Source: PALSA-607 sp036509315 (GTDB taxonomy: Bacteria > Actinomycetota > Actinomycetes > Acidothermales > Acidothermaceae). From it: a stretch of 64,000 nucleotides of DNA. The stretch spans positions 31,658-95,657 of the forward strand of contig DATCFU010000249.1 in the NCBI GenBank assembly GCA_036509315.1, written 5' to 3'. Below are positions 41,575 to 50,078 of the stretch, piece by piece. Position 1 is the stretch's first letter. Each line of letters begins with the position of its first letter. The notes under the pieces were generated by a model. The model saw nothing but the letters and a program-made list of their open reading frames with translations. It made no database searches and was not told the origin of the DNA. The position numbers and the translations under genes were made by a program.

Positions 41575-42913
41575 GGCAACTCCCCGATGTGCGACGCGTT
41601 TGGCACGGGGAACCATCCGGCCACCCCCCGGCCGCACGGCAGCCCTCGAAGGTGGCGCCGCAAATCTGCGCTGAATACCTCCAGCGCACTCTCGAGGAGA
41701 GCGACAGCACCGTCTGGGTGCGCGCACGCGCCTCGCCCCGCGATGGACTGCGCGAGTTCATACGACCGCCGCACATCCCGGCGAGTTGCGCGGCCCTCGA
41801 CGATCGCGCGCAAATCGACTGCCAGCCGCGGCAGACCAAGCACGCATGAACCGCACTGGCCTGCACTTTGCGCCGCGAGATAGTCGAGCAAGCGCAACGT
41901 GACCGCAAGCCCGCAACTGTCGGCCGGGAGCGGCGCAACGAGCCGCAGCCAAGACTCACGCCGGCGCGACGCAAGATGGCGCGGTCGACCGGAGCGTTCC
42001 ATGCTGCCTCGCCGCTGACCCAACGCCCGCCGTATCCGCCTATGAGCACTGCCGCCGGCTCGCGAACCAGGCCACCGTGTTCGACCAATATGGTGCCGAC
42101 GCTGACCGGCGCACTGACCTCGACAACGAGTCCGGGACTCGTCACGTAGCCCGCGAGCGTCAGCAGGGTCGTGCCTGGCGTACCGGGACTCCCCGCGCTC
42201 CTGAACCACTCGGCGCCGAATCGCCCGATCAGACCGAGGTGGGCCAGCGTTTCGACGTTGCTGACAACTGTCGGGCGGCCGTCGACTCCGATGACCGCAG
42301 CGGGCACCGAACGGCGTCGAGGCACCGGAGGGCCACCTGAGAGCGCCGATACGATCGCGCTCGATTCGCCCGCTACGAAACCACTCGCACAGGTTGTGAC
42401 CACAATTCCTGGAACGTTCGGAAGCGCGATCCGCTCGTGGACCGCCTCCATCACCGAGGTATACGTGGCGCCACTGTCCTTGTGCAGGTACACCACAATC
42501 TGGTGCGCCCCGACAATGGCGGCCGCCAACACTGCGCCGTCGAGGACAAGGTGCGGGCGGGAGCGCAACAGCAGCGCATCCTTGCGACTGGCCGGCTCGC
42601 TCTCCGAACCATTGACCACAATGATGGGAACGCCCGGTGAGCGAAACGCGGCCGTCAACTTGCCGACAAGTGGAAATTCCCCACCACCCCGGCCAACCAG
42701 TCCGCTTGCCGCGATGTTTCTCGTCATGGTTGCGCGTGCGGCATCTGTGCGCGGCAACGACAGCGCACCGAGGCGCTCGCAATGTTCAGCGAGAGTCTCG
42801 CGCCTGTTAGGCGGTCCGGCGAGCAACCGGGTACCAGCATCTCCTAGTCGACCGGGACCGACGGACGATGACCGGTCTGGCGCCGCAGGAAATGCCATCG
42901 CGAGTGAGGTCAT
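41571..42913 (-). pseudogene. NuoF-like flavoprotein gene (copy B), frameshifted
   Basis: The frame from the ATG at 42913 encodes the FMN/NADH half with SGLVGRGGGEFPLVGKL and NGSESEPASRKDALLL, VVSNVETLAHLG, and the SLBB segment up to RRAGVSLGCG (near 41955). It then goes out of frame. The continuation is in another frame from about 41945: LVAPLPADSCGLAVTLRLLDYLAAQSAGQCGSCVLG, GRGACAHPDGAVALLE, ending HIGELP. Joined, the two parts match copy A end to end, including the two Cys of the QCGSC motif and the third in GAC. One base gained or lost explains it. All other genes of the operon are intact, so sequencing error is possible. Confidence 0.8.
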
Positions 42914-43644
42914 AGCGACGATCGCGAACTGCCGACGGAATGCAACGGCGTGGTGTCATGTCGTTGCGGCCCATGAGACGCAAGCGACGTCCGACGCAGT
43001 GCCGCGTGCCCGAGGACCCGGGTAGCGGCAGCGGCAACAACTACAAGACCGGTCACCAGGTAGAACCCCCGTAAACGTGGGGTGTCGGTTCCCGCACTAA
43101 CGCCGTGGAACCACACCAGCGTGAATGTCGGCAACGCGAGCATGTGGACGCGCCGCCATTGTCGGCCGATCGCACGCCCACCGACTCGAGCAGTAAGCGA
43201 CACTGCCGCCAGGCCATACAAGGCGAAGACGCCGAGCGAAACAGCGGTCGGGCGGTAGGACGCCTTCCGTGGCACAACGACCGCAAGCCAACCGACTCCC
43301 GCGTAACGGTCAAGCACCAAGGCCAGAATGTGCGCGCCGACAAGGGCAACAACAGCGACCCCCGTAGCTGCGTGCAGTCTGAATTGTTCTTCCGCATGCG
43401 GCCACCGGAACCGGTGGCGCCACGGATGGCGCAGCCACATCCCAAGCACAACGAGGGCGACCAGGGCGACGTATGCGGCCAATCCGCAGGCGCGGCCGAC
43501 GATCCACGGCAAGTACCGGTTGTGAGTCGCCGGCAGGGCGAACCTCATCACGAGGTAGCCGCTAGGGACACTTAGGCAGAACGCCAGGGCGGCCGCGATC
43601 CAGTCGAACCGGCGCGGGCGGCATCCCGTCACGCGCGCCGCCAT
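42910..43644 (-). CDS. Four-His haem membrane protein (ferric-reductase-like TM domain, copy B)
   Basis: 244 residues from the ATG at 43644, which overlaps the end of apbE by 16 bases. Its His pairs are H91/H105 (LHAATGVAVVALVGAH) and H167/H180 (VHMLALPTFTLVWFH), with the same 13- and 12-residue spacing as copy A. About six spans, with one more N-terminal span than copy A. There is no flavin domain. The stop overlaps the NuoF-like start by ATGA. It is probably the membrane carrier of operon B. Confidence 0.87.
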   Translation of the reverse strand: MAARVTGCRPRRFDWIAAALAFCLSVPSGYLVMRFALPATHNRYLPWIVGRACGLAAYVALVALVVLGMWLRHPWRHRFRWPHAEEQFRLHAATGVAVVALVGAHILALVLDRYAGVGWLAVVVPRKASYRPTAVSLGVFALYGLAAVSLTARVGGRAIGRQWRRVHMLALPTFTLVWFHGVSAGTDTPRLRGFYLVTGLVVVAAAATRVLGHAALRRTSLASHGPQRHDTTPLHSVGSSRSSL

Positions 43645-44558
43645 TGGACGAACTGCTCCACGGCCATGCTGAACTCGCGCACACCGTCCGTCGTGACCCA
43701 GCACGCCGCGATCTGTTGCGGACCGACGGCGTCGGCGATCGCGTTCTCGCCTTCGAGGAAGAGGGCCTTGGCGTTGACCTCTGCGTCAGCCACGTCGTCA
43801 TCGACCACGGTCACTGCACACAAGCCCGCGCCGCCCGGAAGACCTGTGCGTGCGTCGATGAGGTGATGCACCGCCGAACCACCGGCCGTCCAGTGCCGGA
43901 TGCGCACCGATGACGTTGCGACTGCGCGATCTGATACCGCGAGGACGGCGATTGGTTGGGCCGGATTGAGCGGATCTTCGACTCCGATGCGCCATGGTCC
44001 GCCGTCCGGCGCGCAACCCGCCGCATAGCAATCGCCGCCCGCTTCCACCAAGAAGTCGTCAGTGTGTGCGCGAAGGGTGTCAACCGCCCAACGAACGGAC
44101 AAGCCCTTGCCGATACCACCGAGATCGACCCGGTAGCCGCCCAAGTGCACCAAGCCGAGTCGGGGGCGGAATCGGGGTTTCCATTCCGGCAACTCCGGCC
44201 GGCCCCGCGCGGATTCCGCGCGAAGAACAACGTCGCCGGCTTCGAACGCCAGACTTCGGCCATATCCGAGACGGCACAAGTCGTCGTGCACGCGAGGGTC
44301 GAATCGGCCGCAGGTGCGCCGGTAGGCGGCGGCAGCTGCGGCAAGGGCATCAAAACAATAAGGCGGGACGGCGATCCACGCGGCCGGAGCCGCATTCGCC
44401 TTCATCAATGCGCTACGCGGATCGAACCGGCTGCATTGAGATTCGACGTCGCGGAATACGTTGGGTGCTTGGTCAACCGCCGCCTGGAGGCGCGCACGGT
44501 CCTCCCCCACAACCGTGATCGAGATATCCGTCGCCATCGCGCGGGTACGCCCGATCAC
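43629..44558 (-). CDS. apbE: FAD:protein FMN transferase, ApbE family (copy B)
   Basis: About 309 residues; GTG at 44558 is chosen so that the conserved first motif (RTRAMATDISITVVG) is kept. Other marks: SQCSRFDPRSALMKAN (~48-63), VDLGGIGKGLSVRWAVD (~160-176, the FAD/Mg loop), LVEAGGDCYAAG, AVATSSVRIRHW and VHHLIDARTGLPGG. No signal peptide. It is only about 25% like copy A by eye but has the same gene order downstream. No FMN-binding domain protein is encoded in operon B itself; its acceptor may be one of the two FMN-binding proteins of the neighbouring cluster. Confidence 0.9.
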   Translation of the reverse strand: MIGRTRAMATDISITVVGEDRARLQAAVDQAPNVFRDVESQCSRFDPRSALMKANAAPAAWIAVPPYCFDALAAAAAAYRRTCGRFDPRVHDDLCRLGYGRSLAFEAGDVVLRAESARGRPELPEWKPRFRPRLGLVHLGGYRVDLGGIGKGLSVRWAVDTLRAHTDDFLVEAGGDCYAAGCAPDGGPWRIGVEDPLNPAQPIAVLAVSDRAVATSSVRIRHWTAGGSAVHHLIDARTGLPGGAGLCAVTVVDDDVADAEVNAKALFLEGENAIADAVGPQQIAACWVTTDGVREFSMAVEQFVQWRRA

Positions 44559-44592
44559 CGTCGGAACCGAGGCGTGCGCGTTCCGCGAACTG

Positions 44593-45286
44593 CTAGGGCT
44601 TTGCACCAGAGGCCCCCGTGGTGGCATGCACGGGCGGAGGGACAGGCGCCGGCGCGTGGGTTGGCGGCGGAACTGGTGCTGGCGCCTGAGTCGGGGCGGG
44701 CGCAGGAGTGACGACCGTCGGCTTCGCAACCGGAGTCAGTGCAGGCACCGCAGGCTTCGACGGTTTGGCTGCCGCTGTTGTCGGCCTTGCGACGCGTGGG
44801 GGGGGTGGGCGCTTTCACCGTTGCAGCACCGCTCGGTGACGTAGAACGAGCGGCTGGCAGTGTGGCCGGCCCAGGAGCAGGTGCGCTCGTTGTAGCTCTG
44901 GCGGCGTGCGTGTTCGCGGTCGCTGGGCGCAAGGCGACCGTGATGTCCGCGAGTGCCTGCTGATCAGCCGAGAGCTGCTGGCGGACCTGCTCAAGGGCAG
45001 CTAGTTGGCCGCTCGCGTCAGGAGCCGCCGGTGGCGCACTTCTTGCTGTCAACTCGGCGTTGACCCACGCGCCGGCAGCTCCCGTTCCTAACAACGCGGC
45101 CGACGTCACGGCAAGTGGAGGTAGTACCCGACGACGCCAACGGCGTTGCTGCAGGCCACGAACGGCGATGGCTCGAGTGCTGCGCATCCGATCCTGCTCA
45201 GCAATGAAGGCGTCAGACAGCGGGCCCGGCGGTGCGCCGATCGGCATCACCGGCTCACCGCCCCAAAGGTGCCGTCGGTCAGTCAT
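44593..45286 (-). CDS. Membrane-anchored coiled-coil protein with Pro/Ala tail, frameshifted at a C8 tract
   Basis: The frame begins MTDRRHLWGGEPVMPIG, overlapping the previous stop. One span (VLPPLAVTSAALLGTGAAGAWV) is followed by a short coiled coil (GQLAALEQVRQQLSADQQALADITVAL) and an Ala/Pro/Thr tail. At the eight-C tract (44798-44805 on the plus strand as G8) the coding sense moves by one base. With seven C the tail reads APTPPRVARPTTAAAKPSKP and on through repeated APAPVPPPTHAP-type units to ASGAKP and a stop at 44593. With eight C it reads a Cys-rich, unlikely sequence and ends at 44555. So either this copy is off, or the tract is a phase switch, or it is a sequencing error. Confidence 0.7.
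44798..44805. repeat. Homopolymer (G8/C8) that decides the frame of the coiled-coil protein
   Basis: Eight G on the plus strand. Seven would keep the Pro/Ala-rich tail in frame. Tracts of this length can slip during replication and are also common sites of sequencing error. Confidence 0.7.
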
Positions 45287-45812
45287 CGCCGCCTCGATTC
45301 GTGGGTCGCGGTGACGGCGAGTACGTGTGCTGGCGCGTTGTTGGGGTGCCCGGCGGCGTTGATGCGGCGGGCTGGTGCGTCGCGGGCGATGTAGTCGGCG
45401 CCTCGGAGCGCGTCGGCTGCCCCTTCGGCTGGATCGGCGTCGACGTCGCCGGTTGTTGGCCCTGACCGGCGGCGTGCAACTTCGCGAGGAGCGCCTCGTC
45501 GACTGCCGCCCGCTGGCGAGCGTTCGCGAGTTGGCCCTGCACCTGGGCGAGAAGTGCAGCGAGATCAGGGGATGCCGAAGGCGCCACCGACGTGGCTCGG
45601 AGTTGGGAAAGCTGAGTCTGGGCAGCCGCGATGGCAGCGTGGAGTTGCAGGCTCTCATCTGCGAGCTGACGCACTGCGTCCGCAGCGCTAGGTTCGGAGG
45701 CTGCAACCGTCGTGACGGGTTGAGGGGCCGGCACCTGCGCAATAGCCACCGCAGCGCCAGCAACACCGCCGCTCATGGCAATCATCGCGATTACCCGAGT
45801 TGCAACCTTCAT
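45279..45812 (-). CDS. Exported coiled-coil protein, first gene of redox operon B
   Basis: 177 residues from an ATG with GAGAGGAG five bases upstream. A signal or anchor segment (VIAMIAMSGGVAGAAVAIAQ) is followed by a coiled coil of about 70 residues (VRQLADESLQLHAAIAAAQTQLSQLR and DLAALLAQVQGQLANARQRAAVDEALLAKL) and a Pro/Thr/Ser tail. It overlaps the next gene (ATGACTGA). With the next protein it makes a pair of anchored coiled-coil proteins heading operon B, where operon A has a single small anchored protein. They may form a scaffold outside the membrane. Confidence 0.72.
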   Translation of the reverse strand: MKVATRVIAMIAMSGGVAGAAVAIAQVPAPQPVTTVAASEPSAADAVRQLADESLQLHAAIAAAQTQLSQLRATSVAPSASPDLAALLAQVQGQLANARQRAAVDEALLAKLHAAGQGQQPATSTPIQPKGQPTRSEAPTTSPATHQPAASTPPGTPTTRQHTYSPSPRPTNRGGDD

Positions 45813-45951
45813 GTCTGCTCCTCTCGCACGTGCCACATGCAGCATCGGTAGGAGACGGTGATCCACCGTTAAGGTGCTGATGAGAGTTCGCTTACGAAGC
45901 GGCCGCATGAATATCGAGGCCCCGTTTCGCGTCGGTGGATTGCGCCGACGC

Positions 45952-46638
45952 CTAGCTCGACCGAAGGCCCCGTGTGACGATACGAAGGCACGCATCGATG
46001 AGTGCTGGCCGCTCGTCCAAGGGAACTCCCGAGAGCGGACCGAGCAACAGCATCGAAAGGCCGTGCGCGATACCCCAGCCGGTCTTGGCAGCGGCGTCGT
46101 ACTCGCCGGGGTTGAGCACACCGGTGGCGACCAGCTCATCGAGCCGGTCGGTGAGCAGCGTCTCGGGTGTCAACAGGTCGTTGGCGTTAGCGCGTTCGTG
46201 CATGCCCGTCTTCTCCGGTGACGTGAACGCTGTCGCGAACAAGCCGGGTTCGTCGAGAGCGAAGCGGACGTAGCCCCGGCCCACCGCCTCCATCCGCGCT
46301 TGCGCGTCGAGAGCAGGGTCGTCGGTCGGGACGCATCGATCGAGCTCAGACTGCATCACCAAGGCCATCCGATTCAGCGCCACCAGCGCGACATGCACAA
46401 CGAGGTCGGGTAGCGAGTCGAAATGCCGGTAGGCCGCGTTGGGAGAAACCCCAACCCGCCGCGCCGCTTCCCGCAGGACGATCGCGCCGGGCCCACCCTC
46501 GTGAGCCAGCTCGACAGCCGCGTCGATGAGCGCGTGGCGTAGGTCTCCGTGGTGGTACGGGTGGGCCCTCGGGTGCGTGGTGGCGAGTGTGGTCGGAGGT
46601 GGCGTGAGCGGCGTGGCGGGGGTAGTCACGAGAAACAT
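45952..46638 (-). CDS. TetR family transcriptional regulator
   Basis: 228 residues. The helix-turn-helix is ALIDAAVELAHEGGPGAIVLREAARRVGVSPNAAYRHF (~37-73), the TetR pattern, followed by a ligand-binding domain of the TetR_C type (GYVRFALDEPGLFATAF). It is divergent from the MmpL transporter with a 72-base gap that includes a clear palindrome. TACGCT six bases before the ATG suggests a leaderless transcript. It most likely represses itself and the transporter; the ligand would be a transporter substrate. Confidence 0.93.
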   Translation of the reverse strand: MFLVTTPATPLTPPPTTLATTHPRAHPYHHGDLRHALIDAAVELAHEGGPGAIVLREAARRVGVSPNAAYRHFDSLPDLVVHVALVALNRMALVMQSELDRCVPTDDPALDAQARMEAVGRGYVRFALDEPGLFATAFTSPEKTGMHERANANDLLTPETLLTDRLDELVATGVLNPGEYDAAAKTGWGIAHGLSMLLLGPLSGVPLDERPALIDACLRIVTRGLRSS

Positions 46639-46654
46639 GTTGACAGCGTAAACA
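46638..46654. promoter_or_regulatory. TetR operator overlapping its own -10 box
   Basis: TGTTGACAGCGTAAACA is an interrupted palindrome (TGTTnACnnnGTnAACA). It begins at the TetR start codon and contains the TetR -10 box (TACGCT on the minus strand, 46645-46650), so binding would block TetR transcription directly and the MmpL promoter beside it. Confidence 0.65.
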
Positions 46655-46710
46655 TCCGTATGGCAAGTTCACGGTGTCCACATCGAGAAGCCGAAGTCAG
46701 GGAGCCTGTC

Positions 46711-48843
46711 GTGTTCTACACATTGGGATCGGTCATCGTCAGGCGCGCCCGGCTCGTTCTGGCGCTCAGTGTCGCGGCGCTGCTGGTCTTCGCCGTTCTC
46801 GGCGTCGGTGTCTTCGGCCGCCTGCTGTCAGCCGGCTTCGACAACCCGGCGTCCGGCTCGAGCAAGGCCAAGGTGTTGCTCGATCAGAAGTTCGGCGGCG
46901 ATCCCGACATGATCTTCCTGGTGCACGCAACCAGCGGCACGGTCGACGGCGCCGCCGCGGCGAGCAGCGGCGAGGCCCTCGCGACCAAACTCAAAGCCGA
47001 CCCGAGATTGACCGGTGTCACCTCATACTGGACGACGCACGCACCGAGCCTGCGCTCCAAGGACGGCACCGACGCGCTCATCCTGACGCGGGTGGTGGGC
47101 AATGACAACCAGGCGGCCACGACCTCGACCAAACTGCTCTCCGCCTACGCGCACGAGAACACGTCGGCAGCGACCGTGCGCATCGGCGGCGCACTCGGCA
47201 CCGGCATCGGCGGTCAGGTCACCAAGGACCTCGCAGTTGCCGAGAGCATCGCAGTGCCGCTCACGCTCATCTTGTTGATGGTCGTGTTCGGCAGCGTGGT
47301 GGCAGCCTTGCTACCGCTCAGCATCGCGGTTCTCGCGATCTTCGGAACTCTCGCAGAACTCAGCATGCTCACTCACGTCACGAGCGTTAGCATCTTCGCG
47401 ATCAACTTGACGACCGCGCTCGGCCTTGGCCTGGGCATCGACTACGCGTTGCTGATGGTGAGCCGCTTTCGTGAAGAACTCGCGAACGGCGTCGACGTGC
47501 CAGAAGCAGTGGCGCGGACGACGGCAACTGCGGGTCGCACGATCGCTTTCTCTGCGTTGACAGTGGCCGCAGCATTGGCCGCGATGATCGTGTTCCCTGT
47601 CTACTTCCTGAAGTCCTTCGCGTACGCCGGGGTTGGCGTTACGGCGTTCGCGGCAATGGGCGCACTGATCGTGATGCCTGCGCTGCTGACGGTGCTCGGG
47701 CATCGGGTCAATGCGGGACGCATCCCCGGCATCAAGACGGTGCGCAGCGCCGAGACTCCCTTCTGGGGTCGGCTGGCCAAGGCGGTCATGCGTCGTCCAA
47801 TCATCGCCGCGCTACCCGTTGTGGCCGTGCTGCTCTTCATGGCAACACCGCTGTTGAAGGTGACCTTCGCAGCGCCGGACGATCGGGCGCTGCCCACGAG
47901 CGCGGCCAGCCACCAGGTCGGCGACGCGTTGCGGGGCGACTTCGCGACTGCGCCCAGCGTGACTGACGTCGTGGTCTCCCCCGCCTTGTCGCCGACGGCC
48001 TTGTCAACGTATGAGACTGCACTGAGCGCGGTGCCTGGAGTGCAGCACGTTGTCGACTCCGGCACGGTGTCGGGCGCGCAGCGGCTCGCGATCACGACCG
48101 GGCTGTACAGCACGTCCAGTGCAGCAGCGACGATGGTCAAGCAAGTGCGCGACGTTGGTGCACCTGCCGGCACACACGTGCTCGTCGGTGGCGACACGGC
48201 CGCATTGATTGATGGTAAGAACGCAATCAGCTCACGGTTGCTACTCGCCGGCGGGATCATCGTCGTCACCACATTCATTCTGCTGTTCTTGTTCACCGGC
48301 AGCATCGTGCAGCCCGTACGGGCACTGCTCGGCAACGCACTCACGCTTGGAGCAACCCTCGGGGCGATGGTGTGGGTCTTCCAGGACGGCCACTTTTCGA
48401 CGTTCCTCGGATTCACTCCTACGCCTACCAACACCTCCATGCCGGTGCTGCTGTTTTGCATCGCCTTCGGCTTGTCGATGGACTATGAGGTCTTCCTGAT
48501 GAGCCGCATCAAGGAGCTGCACGATGGCGGCGCACCTAACGCCGATGCTGTGACCCGCGGGCTCGCCCGCACCGGCCGAATCGTGTCGACTGCAGCAGCC
48601 CTGCTCGCCGTTAGCTTCTTCGCCTTCGCCACCAGCAAGGTGAGCTTCATCCAGTTCTTCGGTCTCGGTACTGGCCTGGCGATCCTCATCGACGCAACGC
48701 TCGTGCGCGGCGTGCTGGTGCCGGCCTTCATGCGAGCGTTCGGGGAGAACAGCTGGTACGCACCGAAGCTGCTGCGGCGGTTGCACAACCGCATCGGCCT
48801 CAGCGACGCCGAGGCGCCCGCTCCCCAGCTCGTCGACGCGTGA
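46711..48843 (+). CDS. MMPL family RND transporter
   Basis: 710 residues from a GTG with GGGAG eight bases upstream. Two halves each have one large extracytoplasmic loop and a five- or six-span bundle. Typical MmpL sequences are visible: LGLGLGIDYALLMVSRFREELANG (~235-258, helix 4 with the Asp-Tyr proton relay), GRTIAFSALTVAAALAAM, and in the second half LFCIAFGLSMDYEVFLMSRIKELHDGG with the matching Asp-Tyr. These proteins export lipids or drugs using the proton gradient. It is probably controlled by the TetR gene that faces it. Confidence 0.95.
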   Translation: MFYTLGSVIVRRARLVLALSVAALLVFAVLGVGVFGRLLSAGFDNPASGSSKAKVLLDQKFGGDPDMIFLVHATSGTVDGAAAASSGEALATKLKADPRLTGVTSYWTTHAPSLRSKDGTDALILTRVVGNDNQAATTSTKLLSAYAHENTSAATVRIGGALGTGIGGQVTKDLAVAESIAVPLTLILLMVVFGSVVAALLPLSIAVLAIFGTLAELSMLTHVTSVSIFAINLTTALGLGLGIDYALLMVSRFREELANGVDVPEAVARTTATAGRTIAFSALTVAAALAAMIVFPVYFLKSFAYAGVGVTAFAAMGALIVMPALLTVLGHRVNAGRIPGIKTVRSAETPFWGRLAKAVMRRPIIAALPVVAVLLFMATPLLKVTFAAPDDRALPTSAASHQVGDALRGDFATAPSVTDVVVSPALSPTALSTYETALSAVPGVQHVVDSGTVSGAQRLAITTGLYSTSSAAATMVKQVRDVGAPAGTHVLVGGDTAALIDGKNAISSRLLLAGGIIVVTTFILLFLFTGSIVQPVRALLGNALTLGATLGAMVWVFQDGHFSTFLGFTPTPTNTSMPVLLFCIAFGLSMDYEVFLMSRIKELHDGGAPNADAVTRGLARTGRIVSTAAALLAVSFFAFATSKVSFIQFFGLGTGLAILIDATLVRGVLVPAFMRAFGENSWYAPKLLRRLHNRIGLSDAEAPAPQLVDA

Positions 48844-48873
48844 ACACGTCGCTGCGGCCGGCGCGCCGACGCG

Positions 48874-49923
48874 CTAAGGGTGGGAGCCGGTCGGACTCGT
48901 GTGGATGTTCGCGGCGGTGAGCCGGCCAACGTAGGTCAGCAGGTGTTGCTCAGCGTGATGCGCGAGGTCATGTGCTTCGCCGACAGTCAGCTCTGGGTTC
49001 ACGTCGATGTCGGCTTCGGCACGCAGCGTGTGCCCGATCCAACGGATCCGGAGGTCGCGTACTGCATCGACGCCCTCGACGGTGTTGATCGCTGCGATGG
49101 CTTGGTCGACCAGCGCGGGATCGACGGCGTCCATCAACCGTGCGCCGACTTGCCGGACGGCGGAGCGCAGCACACCGAGAATCGCGACCGTGATGAGCAG
49201 CCCGACGACCGGATCGGCCCAGCGCCAACCCAGTGCAACGCCACCCGCCCCGAGCAAGACGGCGAGGCTGGTGAAGCCATCAGTACGCGCGTGCAGGCCG
49301 TCGGCAACGAGAGCCGCAGAGCCGATCTGGCGACCTACTCTGATGCGGTAGCGGGCCACGATCTCGTTGCCGGCGAACCCGACAACGGCGGCGCCCGCGA
49401 CCACCCATAGATGCGTCACGGAGTGTGGATGGATCAGACGCGTGATGGCCGCATAACACGCAAGCGCACTGGAGAGCGTGATCATCGCGATGACGAACAG
49501 CCCACCCAGATCCTCGGCGCGGCCATAGCCATAGGTGTAGCGCTTCGTCGGGGGCCGGCGTGCCAGCGTAAAGGCGACGAGTAGCGGGACGGCGGTCAAC
49601 GCGTCGGCGACGTTGTGCAGCGTGTCACCGAGTAGCGCGACCGATCCGGACAACACCACGACGATCGCCTGAATACCAGCCGTTACGCCGAGGCCGACGA
49701 GGCTGATCAGCAGCGCCCGACGTCCGGCACTGTCGGCTTCGAGTGCGTCATCGATCTGCTCCGCAGCGTCGTGTGAGTGGCCGCCCACAAACTCCGATAC
49801 CTCGTGCACCACCCGCCCCCACCAACCGTGGGGGTGTTCGTGGTAGTGCTCATGGTCCGATGTCGCCGGACTGGCGGCTGCTAGTAGATGACCCACGGCC
49901 CGTACCCTCTCGTCCTGTCGCAC
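48874..49923 (-). CDS. Cation diffusion facilitator (CDF) family metal exporter
   Basis: 349 residues, GTG start. A His-rich N-terminus (SDHEHYHEHPHGWW, GGHSHD) likely binds metal. Six spans carry the CDF site: LLGDTLHNVADALTAVPLL (HxxxD in helix 2, ~100-118) and ALVADGLHARTDGFTSLAVLLGAG (HxxxD in helix 5). The C-terminal cytoplasmic domain (VEGVDAVRDLRIRWIGHTLRAEADIDV, VGEAHDLAHHAEQHLL) matches the family. It exports Zn, Co, Mn or Fe using protons. An inverted repeat lies just upstream. Confidence 0.94.
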   Translation of the reverse strand: MRQDERVRAVGHLLAAASPATSDHEHYHEHPHGWWGRVVHEVSEFVGGHSHDAAEQIDDALEADSAGRRALLISLVGLGVTAGIQAIVVVLSGSVALLGDTLHNVADALTAVPLLVAFTLARRPPTKRYTYGYGRAEDLGGLFVIAMITLSSALACYAAITRLIHPHSVTHLWVVAGAAVVGFAGNEIVARYRIRVGRQIGSAALVADGLHARTDGFTSLAVLLGAGGVALGWRWADPVVGLLITVAILGVLRSAVRQVGARLMDAVDPALVDQAIAAINTVEGVDAVRDLRIRWIGHTLRAEADIDVNPELTVGEAHDLAHHAEQHLLTYVGRLTAANIHTSPTGSHP

Positions 49924-49925
49924 CG

Positions 49926-49942
49926 ACTACCTCGCGAGTAGT
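49926..49942. promoter_or_regulatory. Possible operator upstream of the CDF gene
   Basis: ACTACCTCGCGAGTAGT has ACTAC and GTAGT arms around a GC-rich centre, starting three bases before the CDF start codon on the minus strand. It could bind a metal sensor, but the arms are short. Confidence 0.3.
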
Positions 49943-50078
49943 TATGACGGTACTCACGCTCGGCTGATCGCCGAGGTCGGTTCGCCGAACGGTTCCCCGA
50001 AAGCCCTGCTCCTGTCGAGTACCGACAGCTAAGGTCGTTCTGGCTGCTGACTTAGGTTCGTCACAAACGGGGGATTCC

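Noticed and set aside
43956..44711. 251-codon plus-strand frame opposite apbE copy B
   Set aside because: Shadow frame; the ApbE motifs are all on the minus strand.
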